From a virus, in IMG/VR virus record IMGVR_UViG_3300023223_001870, positions 1 through 30,195 of that record: a stretch of 30,195 nucleotides of DNA, one strand, 5' to 3'. This document shows positions 23,722-29,464 of this stretch, in pieces. Under the pieces are notes generated by a model. That model saw nothing but the letters and a program-made list of their open reading frames with translations. It made no database searches and was not told where the DNA came from. The translations under genes were made by a program, and so were the position numbers. The first letter of the stretch is position 1; every line of letters starts with the position of its first letter.

Positions 23722-24071
23722 TGGGACGAGCCCTTGCTAGCATTGCTGTAAAACTTTTATTACCAAAGCTAATGGTTTGGATCGGTACGTGGCTACCGTT
23801 TCTAGCGGCCGGTCCCATTGGTTGGGTCGTACGATTCGTCGTGGGGCTTATAGCAGAAAAACTTTTAGTACTTTTATTTACTGAGGGTGAACACCAAGTG
23901 AAAATTTTAGGAATTAAATTAGAGGTAAGAAGGGAACATAGGGAATATGCTTTTGCTTATCAAAAATATTTAGATTCTATTTCGCTACCAGACGTTACTA
24001 GAAAGGAAAAGAAAAATGCAGAGAAAGTACTCGACCTGGCTTTTGATCAATATGTCATTATTGATCTCTAG
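23721..24071 (+). CDS. Membrane protein of the lysis block
   Basis: A 116-residue protein beginning at GTG 23721, directly coupled to the preceding stop; AAGGGG is only two to three bases upstream, so translation likely depends on coupling. Residues ~5-55 are nearly all hydrophobic and could form two membrane helices separated by a GPIG turn; residues ~56-116 are charged and helical. It could be a holin with a soluble tail or a partner of the lipoprotein encoded next, whose start lies 56 bases inside this gene in another frame, recalling the overlapping Rz/Rz1 layout. It lacks the single-TM-plus-long-coil form of a classical inner-membrane spanin. Confidence 0.6.
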   Translation: MGRALASIAVKLLLPKLMVWIGTWLPFLAAGPIGWVVRFVVGLIAEKLLVLLFTEGEHQVKILGIKLEVRREHREYAFAYQKYLDSISLPDVTRKEKKNAEKVLDLAFDQYVIIDL

Positions 24072-24324
24072 TTGCGCAACAGTCATACCTAATGTTGAAA
24101 TCTGTCATGATCGGAATACCACGGCTCATTGTACCAAAATAGTAACGCGTGAGTCTCGGGAGGATCTCAATTGGGGAATAAACCGATTGGGGCGTTTTAG
24201 TATTTCTGCAGAGCACTGGGGAGATATGAAAATTTTCATTGAATCAGTTTGTGAACGCACTAAGTGTTCAACGGATGCTATCAAAAAGACTTTGGAAAAA
24301 ATTGAATCAAAAGAATCGGATTAA
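24016..24324 (+). CDS. Outer-membrane-type lipoprotein of the lysis block
   Basis: A 102-residue protein with a lipoprotein signal: basic start MQRK, hydrophobic core and lipobox ISSC with the acylated Cys at position 20. The mature part is soluble and charged with three further Cys residues (ICHDRNTTAHC, VCERTKC), so disulphides are possible. AAGGA lies about nine bases upstream. It starts inside the previous gene in a different frame. A lipoprotein in a lysis cassette suggests an o-spanin-like role, linking or fusing the outer membrane, although it is longer than a typical Rz1 and not Pro-rich. Its presence supports a Gram-negative host. Confidence 0.65.
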   Translation: MQRKYSTWLLINMSLLISSCATVIPNVEICHDRNTTAHCTKIVTRESREDLNWGINRLGRFSISAEHWGDMKIFIESVCERTKCSTDAIKKTLEKIESKESD

Positions 24325-24326
24325 CT

Positions 24327-24476
24327 ATGTATCTAAATATAAGCGCTGTTTTATATGGTTATCACAGAGAAAATTGGTATTTCGAAGTACCTAAAAAATA
24401 TTTTAAAAGTATGGCAAAAGTAAATGATATACATATTATTGAACAAATTTGGGCAATAGAAAATGGATTAGGTTAA
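24327..24476 (+). CDS. Small hypothetical protein at convergent junction
   Basis: A possible 49-residue gene from ATG 24327 just after the lipoprotein stop, rich in Tyr, Trp and Ile (LYGYHRENWYFEVPKKYF). The ribosome site is weak (CGGA six bases upstream). Its last four bases overlap the end of the nuclease gene on the other strand, so the two operons converge without space. No family is recognised; composition looks like a real protein, but it could be chance. Confidence 0.4.
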   Translation: MYLNISAVLYGYHRENWYFEVPKKYFKSMAKVNDIHIIEQIWAIENGLG

Positions 24477-24805
24477 AACTCACTCCCATCCGTATTCCAC
24501 TTCCAACTCAGTTGTTTACTCATTGCAGTAAGAATCCCCTTAATTCGTCCCCAGTTGTGGGGCCTCACCACGAATGCGGTGCCTCCGGCCTTGCGAATTC
24601 TACTTAGTTTAATTTCTTGCAATGGACTAACCGTGCCATTATCCGTTTTGTATTCTAACCAAACGGGAACTCCATTCACGACGGCGGAAACATCCGGTGT
24701 CCCCCTTATATTTCTTTGAGATATGGATTCATAAAAGGTATTGGGTAGGGTTTTTAGGAAGGGGTAAGTGCTTTCTCGAAAGACTGTCTCAGGTTTTTTG
24801 GCCAT
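24473..24805 (-). CDS. VRR-NUC-type nuclease (PD-(D/E)xK fold)
   Basis: A 110-residue protein with the compact VRR-NUC pattern: Glu11, then RGTPDVSAVVNGVPVWLEYK containing Asp38 and the Glu51-x-Lys53 pair, then Gln63 after SP, and GGTAFVVRP. Small phage proteins of this type act as structure-specific (junction or nick) nucleases in replication and recombination. It is last in the leftward operon and begins 52 bases inside the polymerase reading frame. All active-site residues expected for this fold are present, so this gene looks intact even though the polymerase before it is not. Confidence 0.85.
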   Translation of the reverse strand: MAKKPETVFRESTYPFLKTLPNTFYESISQRNIRGTPDVSAVVNGVPVWLEYKTDNGTVSPLQEIKLSRIRKAGGTAFVVRPHNWGRIKGILTAMSKQLSWKWNTDGSEF

Positions 24806-26452
24806 GGTTTTTTATCCGCCCAGGATCTTTCAGAATAATCGACACTGCAGGTAAGTGGTAAGTACTTAAACTTATAAGCAGACTCCATGATTTTGGTAAT
24901 ATGATAGATTAAACCTTCAGTTATAAATTCTGTTTCAAAAAGTATTTCGTCGTGAATTTGCAGGAGCATTTGAGTATGTGGAAAATGCTCTTTCAACATT
25001 GCAAATAAATTTACCATCGCAAGTTTTACTACATCGGCGCAACCTCCAGCAATTAACATATTCGGTGCAAAATAGGCTCTATCTCTTGGAATTAAAACCC
25101 GCCTACCAAACCAATTTATAATGTAACCGCGCTTGCTTGCTTGAGCCTGAATACCTTGAATTAATTTTCTCACTTTGGGGAGTTTAGCAAAATAGAGTCG
25201 TCGCAATTCAGTCGCTTCTTTTACAGATACTCCAAGGTCGGCAGCAAGTTTTGCGTTTCCGCCACCGTACAACAACATGAAGTTAATTTTTTTAGCAGGA
25301 GTTCTTGGTACTCCCATTAATTCCCCACAAGCAGTGTGTACATCAATCCCATTAACCACTTGCTCTATTACTTTCATCTCTCCCGCGTAATCAAGCATGA
25401 GTTTATATTCCATTTGATCATAATCAACCATGAGGAATGTATGTCCATAGCGTGGAATAAATGCCCTACGTACGATTGAGGCATCGTCCTCAAGGTCCAA
25501 ATTTTCTACTTTCGTTACGTTTTGCAGGGTGATCTTTATCGGCTAACTCTAAGTAATTTCGATAATAAGTGTGCGCTAATTTATAGTTTTTTCGATACCT
25601 AAATAAGGTATCTATTACGGGATGTTTTATTCCTTTGAGTGAGGTTTTGGAGAAACTAGGATTGCCTTTTTCCGTGGTGGGATACTTTAAATCATTGGCA
25701 TCAAAAAGGGGTTTGTAGAATGCCGGTGAGTCAGAAAACTCCCTCCCAGCATACTCTTCTAATTTTTTACGGGCGCTGAGGGCATTCTCGTGCGTCAAAT
25801 TAAACTGTGATTTTATATAGGTACGGTCAACTGCAATACCGCGCTTCTCCATATGGAATAGTACTTTGGTGAGTTTCATCTCATTGTGAGCAACTTGCTG
25901 AATAGTATTGTAGTTTTTGGCATTAGGCAGCAATTTTAAGCCCTCGTCCACCATCTGCATTTGCTTAATTTGGTAAGTGCCTAATTTTAAGGTTGCATTA
26001 CCTCAATTGGGACTTGCGCATAAAAACTCCTCCGATGCTTTTTCTTTTTCCCTGGGATTTCCTTTTCCACATATAATTTATGTTTAGAAATATATTTTTC
26101 TACATGATCATATTTTTGGGCACCTACAATGGGAGCCAAATATTTAAGTCCATAACGAAAGAGTCTATTATCGACGAGTCGGTGCATTGCCATTGTACAG
26201 TGAATTCTGCATTGGATATCCACACCACTAGTTCCCAACATGTGCCAATCAAATTTAGCATTATGCATAAAAATGGTTTTAGTCTTATCATTAAGTAACC
26301 TACAGAATATGACAATCCGAGTATGTTGCAATAATAACTGAGAATAATTTATCCCCTAAGTATGCATGCAGTCCCGTAGTCTCAGTATCTAAGGCAATAA
26401 AATCATGTTTACATATTTCCTCAATCGCTTTTTGGGGGTTTTTTACTAGCAT
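24754..26452 (-). pseudogene. Broken family A DNA polymerase (PolA-like with 3'-5' exonuclease domain)
   Basis: Four consecutive frames together resemble one DNA polymerase I. They are 26452-26300 (50 aa from ATG 26452, with GAGGG upstream; exo I motif ALDTETTGL), 26331-25987 (exo II, MHNAKFDW), about 26005-25490 (thumb region) and 25500-24754 (palm: motif A VDYDQMEYKL, motif B RTPAKKINFMLLYGGG, motif C QIHDEILFE). At each join material expected in the family is absent. The exo I to exo II distance is short. After VPIEVMQP no Asp codon exists for exo III. The TGR segment before LQNV is gone. No fragment except the first has a convincing ribosome site. Polymerase motifs are otherwise well preserved, so the damage is recent or an assembly artefact. 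Confidence 0.8.
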
Positions 26453-26612
26453 TAGCCCTCAGTTTGTCAATCCATTCATCAACATAACTTGAGACTGTAT
26501 GCCCCAACTTTCGCGCTTTACGCTGCAACCATCGCTTATTAATTGGTTTTACCCTAGCATACAAAATGCTTGTTGCTCTCGCTCGCTTTTCAGGTAGTTC
26601 TATTTTATCCAT
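26421..26612 (-). CDS. Small ribbon-helix-helix-like protein
   Basis: A 63-residue basic protein with a strand-helix-helix pattern (ATSILYARVKPINKRWLQRK, then HTVSSYVDEWIDKLR), as in small phage DNA-binding regulators. Its start is one base after the stop of the preceding gene and it has no clear ribosome site of its own, so coupling is likely. Its last 32 bases overlap the start of the polymerase gene (ATG 26452), whose ribosome site lies within it. A regulatory or replication-accessory role is inferred only from fold pattern and operon position. Confidence 0.6.
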   Translation of the reverse strand: MDKIELPEKRARATSILYARVKPINKRWLQRKARKLGHTVSSYVDEWIDKLRANASKKPPKSD

Positions 26613-26613
26613 A

Positions 26614-27381
26614 TTAGTAATTTACCGGAGGACTTGATGTATCTATAACATCTGGTTTCAATTCTATTTCTTCTTTTAAATCTGAATTATCAATCTTAAC
26701 CATCCCCAATCTCTGGTTCTTTTCAAAAGTTGTAATCCACCTCTCTACTATATTACATTCATCTTGAGTGATCATACGCCCTTGTTTTGTTTTTTTAACA
26801 AAACAATCCCCATCCGTAAATGATTGCTCTTCTGCTGTAATGATAAAGCTTGTCGCATAACTAGGCATTTTGTCCATTTTCATATTCGCGCAAATCGTTT
26901 CGATATTTTTACCCGCCTCATAACTCGTGCGCGTGAACTCACATATGATTGGCATCGTCCGAGGTTTGGTATCTAGAACGTGATCGGCAAGTAACGAGAA
27001 ATAACCTAAGACTAAATCCCTTGATACCTCTACTCCCTCTTTATCTTTCCCTTGGTAATCTAAATGTTGGTTCGCATACCAATCAAGAGAGCGAATGTAT
27101 TTCTTGGTGTGCAAGTCTCTCTCATACCAAAGTTTATATTTTAAAAATACGAATAGTTCCACTGGGGCACTCGTTGTATTTCCCATTAAGTCCCCAGTGA
27201 GGGAATTACGGAACTCCCCACTACGAGCTTTTTGCTCTTTTACTAAATCACTCATTTGCTGCATGAGATGAATCTTAGGGGTGATAATATCCTGTTGATC
27301 AATCCGATCACTTGCCCCCATATGTTTAAACGTAACTTTTTCTATTTCAGTTGTTTGTTTTTTTGCTACTTTCTTTGTCAT
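26614..27381 (-). CDS. Conserved phage protein of unknown function
   Basis: A 255-residue soluble protein. The N-terminal part has the pattern DIITPKIHLMQQMSDLVKEQ, EFRNSLTGDLMG, which I have seen in proteins of early phage operons beside replication genes, without a settled function. The centre carries mixed strands (PVELFVFLKYKLWYERDL, TMPIICEFTRTSYEAGK), and residues ~165-190 end in TSFIITAEEQ. It might bind single-stranded DNA, but no direct evidence is visible. GAGG lies five bases before the ATG, which overlaps the previous stop by four bases. Confidence 0.6.
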   Translation of the reverse strand: MTKKVAKKQTTEIEKVTFKHMGASDRIDQQDIITPKIHLMQQMSDLVKEQKARSGEFRNSLTGDLMGNTTSAPVELFVFLKYKLWYERDLHTKKYIRSLDWYANQHLDYQGKDKEGVEVSRDLVLGYFSLLADHVLDTKPRTMPIICEFTRTSYEAGKNIETICANMKMDKMPSYATSFIITAEEQSFTDGDCFVKKTKQGRMITQDECNIVERWITTFEKNQRLGMVKIDNSDLKEEIELKPDVIDTSSPPVNY

Positions 27382-27872
27382 TTTTTCCTCATGTTTAAAG
27401 TTATCCGTTGGCTAACTTGCCCCACTCCAGGCATGCAAAATTCCTCCGTCTTTGGGGCTAAATCCTTTTCCTTATTATAAAAAGCTTTAAATTTTTGGGA
27501 GTTAATGCTCAGCAGGCCTTGCAAGGTTACGCTTGAGTATTTATCGATAATGTATCTGAATAGGGACTTTTTATCCTCAAGGCTTTGGGGAAACTTAGGG
27601 CTACTGTCTGTACTAATGTACACCTTTTTGTTGCTGCCTTTGAAATCGTGAATATCATTCTTCTGGAGCACCGCTAGGATTTTTAATCTCTGCTTTTCAT
27701 GCTCTCCCCATTTTTCCGTAGCAATTTTTTTGAGCCTCTCATGTTGGGATTTGAGTTCCTCTAGATCGTCAATCATTTGGGTCAAATCTTTAATCGTAGT
27801 ATCTGGAAGTTCTACCATTGGTGTCTTGAATTTGACCATAAATCCCCATAGATAAAGCGCCAAGGTAGGCAT
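27378..27872 (-). CDS. Coiled-coil early protein of unknown function
   Basis: A 164-residue protein, first of the leftward early operon. ATG 27872 is preceded by GGAG five bases upstream; an internal Met at 27839 also has GGGGA but very close. Residues ~27-70 form a charged helix (DLEELKSQHERLKKIATEKW), followed by a small domain with DIHDFKGSNKKVYISTDSSP and a C-terminal GVGQVSQRITLNMRKK. This layout (helix, then K-FKG-S strand) recurs in phage early-region proteins of unknown role. Its upstream region holds three inverted repeats that probably control it. Confidence 0.6.
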   Translation of the reverse strand: MPTLALYLWGFMVKFKTPMVELPDTTIKDLTQMIDDLEELKSQHERLKKIATEKWGEHEKQRLKILAVLQKNDIHDFKGSNKKVYISTDSSPKFPQSLEDKKSLFRYIIDKYSSVTLQGLLSINSQKFKAFYNKEKDLAPKTEEFCMPGVGQVSQRITLNMRKK

Positions 27873-27939
27873 GACGTCTCCACTAATTAACTAGTACTTA
27901 TTAGTGCCTACCTCGAAGCCTACAGCAAGCTACACCCCA

Positions 27940-27957
27940 CCTTGCGAAATTGCAAGC
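27940..27957. repeat. Inverted repeat copy 1 (CCTTGC...)
   Basis: CCTTGCGAAATTGCAAGC; arms CTTGC and GCAAG. First of three 18-bp sites in the divergent region. Confidence 0.75.
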
Positions 27958-27993
27958 TATTAATATTACTATAGTTTTGACGCTGTGAATAAA

Positions 27994-28011
27994 CCTTGCA
28001 TTTTTACAAGG
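27994..28011. repeat. Inverted repeat copy 2 (CCTTGC...CAAGG)
   Basis: CCTTGCATTTTTACAAGG; arms CCTTG and CAAGG, 54 bases after copy 1. Confidence 0.8.
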
Positions 28012-28064
28012 TCTCAGCTAGAAAGAGACATCTCTTTTGTGATTATATAGAAGCTTGGTTTTTT

Positions 28065-28082
28065 CCTTGCTTTTTTCCAAGG
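28065..28082. repeat. Inverted repeat copy 3 (CCTTGC...CAAGG)
   Basis: CCTTGCTTTTTTCCAAGG; arms CCTTG and CAAGG, 71 bases after copy 2; overlaps the candidate -35 of the rightward operon. Confidence 0.8.
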
Positions 28083-28116
28083 TATATGAGATACTTTATA
28101 TATGGAGGAATTAAAC

Positions 28117-28335
28117 ATGGCTAGACACTTTGAGAAACCAGTAAAACATTTTTCTAGGAGAGACGTACTACTTATCGCTAATGGCTTATGTAAAGAGATG
28201 AATACGATATTGGCAGAAATGAAAAATCGTGAAGCGAAAGTTGGTACTGCATATACGGAAGGTTACTTGGAAGGCCTTGAATACGCAAAAGATAGAGTGG
28301 TGGAACTACTTGATAGAGATGAAAAGGATTATTAA
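28117..28335 (+). CDS. Small early protein of unknown function
   Basis: A 72-residue protein. ATG 28117 is chosen because GGAGGAA at 28104-28110 lies six bases upstream; an in-frame ATG at 28102 sits across that site. It is mostly helical: residues ~12-40 (SRRDVLLIANGLCKEMNTIL) and ~50-72 (EGYLEGLEYAKDRVVELLDR). No family is recognised. It leads a four-gene operon of very small proteins and is downstream of the third inverted repeat, so it is probably under that control. Confidence 0.6.
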   Translation: MARHFEKPVKHFSRRDVLLIANGLCKEMNTILAEMKNREAKVGTAYTEGYLEGLEYAKDRVVELLDRDEKDY

Positions 28336-28519
28336 TAAATTTCTAAGTTGGATTATCGCCCGTCACAAAGAAGTATTCAGATGTAGTTTATGTGATAGGG
28401 CTTTGTGGGATCTTACTTTTTTTATAGGTGTAGATCACTACGCTACCAAGAGTGGTGGGATGGTTACAATTTGTAAAATATGCTCTAGAAAAATACAAAA
28501 AGAACGGAGGGAACGATGA
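28319..28519 (+). CDS. Small zinc-ribbon protein
   Basis: A 66-residue protein with two Cys pairs: CSLC near residues 22-25 and CKIC near residues 52-55, a CxxC-26-CxxC arrangement that should bind one zinc ion. The N-terminus is hydrophobic and basic (KRIINKFLSWIIARHKEV), the C-terminus strongly basic (RKIQKERRER). ATG 28319 is the likely start, overlapping the previous gene by 17 bases; the longer open frame upstream of it only shadows that gene. It may bind nucleic acid or a host protein; nothing more can be said. Confidence 0.6.
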   Translation: MKRIINKFLSWIIARHKEVFRCSLCDRALWDLTFFIGVDHYATKSGGMVTICKICSRKIQKERRER

Positions 28520-28722
28520 AAGATCCAAATGAATTTATCCCGCTTAATTTAAAGCGGGAACACAAGATTACTATTAATTGTAATTTAAGTTTAAAAGATA
28601 AAGCACAAGCTATTCTAAAAAAGCGAGGGGTAAAATTTGTAGATTGGTTTGAAGGGATGCTCCTTGCGTGCGTTGCAAATTCCCCACGTGGGGATATTAA
28701 ATTGAAAGGGAAACGGAAATGA
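28516..28722 (+). CDS. Small ribbon-helix-helix-like protein
   Basis: A 68-residue basic protein starting in an ATGA overlap with a good GGAGGG site. Residues ~16-50 read as one strand and two helices (HKITINCNLSLKDKAQAILK, then VDWFEGMLLACVAN), the general ribbon-helix-helix pattern, followed by a basic tail. It could be the regulator that reads the repeats upstream of its own operon, but that link is only a guess from proximity. Two other proteins in the window have the same pattern. Confidence 0.55.
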   Translation: MKDPNEFIPLNLKREHKITINCNLSLKDKAQAILKKRGVKFVDWFEGMLLACVANSPRGDIKLKGKRK

Positions 28723-28922
28723 AACAACTTATAATATTTTTTCTATTATTTTGTATCCCCACCCATGCTAAAGAAAAAATCATACTCCACAGTAATTTTA
28801 CCGTTCCCGAGCAGACGTTTCTTTTGGAGTCAATCGTCTGCTACAAAAAACACGTGGGGAAATTTCCCATTAATAAAGATGCACTGCTACTAAAATTCGT
28901 GGGGCGTTATAAAAAGAAATGA
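28719..28922 (+). CDS. Small secreted protein
   Basis: A 67-residue protein with a clear Sec signal peptide: MK start, hydrophobic core LIIFFLLFCIP and a THA cleavage site around residue 17. The mature ~50 residues are basic (ends GRYKKK) with one Cys, so it is expected to act in the periplasm. The start overlaps the previous stop by four bases. An exported protein in an early operon could act on the host envelope, for example in superinfection exclusion, but no motif proves this. Confidence 0.6.
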   Translation: MKQLIIFFLLFCIPTHAKEKIILHSNFTVPEQTFLLESIVCYKKHVGKFPINKDALLLKFVGRYKKK

Positions 28923-28976
28923 TTGACCACTAATAAAATTCATGGAGATAATAACCACATAATAAATTGATAACAT

Positions 28977-29240
28977 TTATAATTCTGTTATTTTGTCATG
29001 TTTACTTTCCATTTGATTACTGGGTAAGAGGCCTCTAAGAGGCCTCTTATTTTTATCCTCTTCTATAATTATTGGTGGTATTAGTGGCGCGGGATCCGAA
29101 TCTTTTCGCAAGACCACGAGTAAAAGAAATTCCATTTTTTCATCTAGACTCAGTGTCGCAATGTAATTCATAAAATCGTCTTGTATTTCCATGACAGATT
29201 TGCCAACGTGACTTTCAATAAATTCGATATGTTTATTCAT
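28977..29240 (-). CDS. Hypothetical acidic protein behind a palindromic operator
   Basis: An 87-residue protein with AAAGGG five to six bases before the ATG. Residues ~1-45 are helical (HIEFIESHVGKSVMEIQDD, SLDEKMEFLLLVVL), followed by a Pro/Ile-rich acidic linker and a basic end. The segment KRPLRGLLP is encoded by the terminator stem of the opposing operon, so that part of the protein is fixed by an RNA structure on the other strand. Its promoter region carries a 24-bp palindrome, so it is probably tightly regulated. No family is recognised. Confidence 0.6.
   Translation of the reverse strand: MNKHIEFIESHVGKSVMEIQDDFMNYIATLSLDEKMEFLLLVVLRKDSDPAPLIPPIIIEEDKNKRPLRGLLPSNQMESKHDKITEL
29025..29054 (+). 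terminator. Strong terminator of the rightward small-gene operon
   Basis: TAAGAGGCCTC (29025-29035) and GAGGCCTCTTA (29039-29049) form an 11-bp perfect stem with a three-base loop, followed by TTTTT. It points rightward and lies about 100 bases past the last small gene, within the coding sequence of the opposing gene. Confidence 0.85.
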
Positions 29241-29267
29241 GTTTACCCTTTAATAGTTGCGAATTTT

Positions 29268-29314
29268 ACATCAAATATGATGTATTCATTATAAACATCA
29301 TATATGATGTTTAT
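29268..29314 (-). promoter_or_regulatory. Palindromic operator pair and -10 box for the 28977-29240 gene
   Basis: A perfect 24-bp palindrome lies at 29291-29314 (half site ATAAACATCATA). A second site, ACATCAAATATGATGT (29268-29283), shares the half sites ACATCA/TGATGT, with centres 27 bases apart. On the minus strand a perfect TATAAT (29293-29288) overlaps the palindrome edge, and the second site covers the likely start of transcription. The -35 is poor. ATGTTTATTCAT is also directly repeated at 29229 and 29307. Confidence 0.7.
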
Positions 29315-29464
29315 TCATACTGACTTCTTTCCACTTGCAGTAACAACAATAAAAATTGTGCTACACTTTTTACAAAGCCACAACACTTCCTCTTGCCACA
29401 CAAATTTAATATCGGTTCTTACACCACACTCAGGGCAATGGTAGCCCGATGTCTCTTCACTCAT
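29315..29464 (-). CDS. Zinc-ribbon microprotein
   Basis: A 49-residue gene whose ATG (29464) overlaps the helicase stop by four bases (ATGA). Two Cys pairs, HCPEC (Cys10, Cys13) and LCKKC (Cys31, Cys34), separated by 17 residues, form a typical zinc ribbon with a short hydrophobic C-terminal strand (STIFIVVTAS). It is co-translated with the helicase and may be an accessory that binds DNA or the helicase itself. It ends directly against the palindromic operator of the next gene. Confidence 0.65.
   Translation of the reverse strand: MSEETSGYHCPECGVRTDIKFVWQEEVLWLCKKCSTIFIVVTASGKKSV

Larger units (their letters stand above)
27873..28116. promoter_or_regulatory. Divergent early control region
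   Basis: The 244-base gap between the leftward operon (ATG 27872) and the rightward small-gene operon (ATG 28117) contains no gene. It holds three copies of an 18-bp inverted repeat, a separate hyphenated palindrome (AAAGAGA 28022-28028 and TCTCTTT 28031-28037) and GCCTAC at 27906 and 27918, 12 bases apart. A weak rightward promoter (TTGCTT 28067-28072, 17 bases, GATACT 28090-28095) overlaps the third repeat. No clear leftward promoter was fixed. Confidence 0.6.

Noticed and set aside
24754-25500. Polymerase palm fragment as a separate functional gene (split polymerase)
   Set aside because: Its only start is a TTG without a ribosome site, and the TGR segment expected before it is absent from both fragments, so a clean split of an intact enzyme does not fit.
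26080-26298. Plus-strand 72-codon frame under the polymerase exonuclease region
   Set aside because: Antisense to a conserved exo II region, with no ribosome site and no neighbour on that strand.
25987-26331. Exonuclease fragment as a stand-alone exonuclease gene
   Set aside because: It lacks exo I and exo III, which lie in other frames or are missing, and begins at a TTG with no ribosome site.
28229-28318. Upstream extension of the zinc-ribbon gene to an ATG at 28229
   Set aside because: This part lies fully inside the preceding gene in another frame and reads as a shadow; ATG 28319 gives a compact protein.
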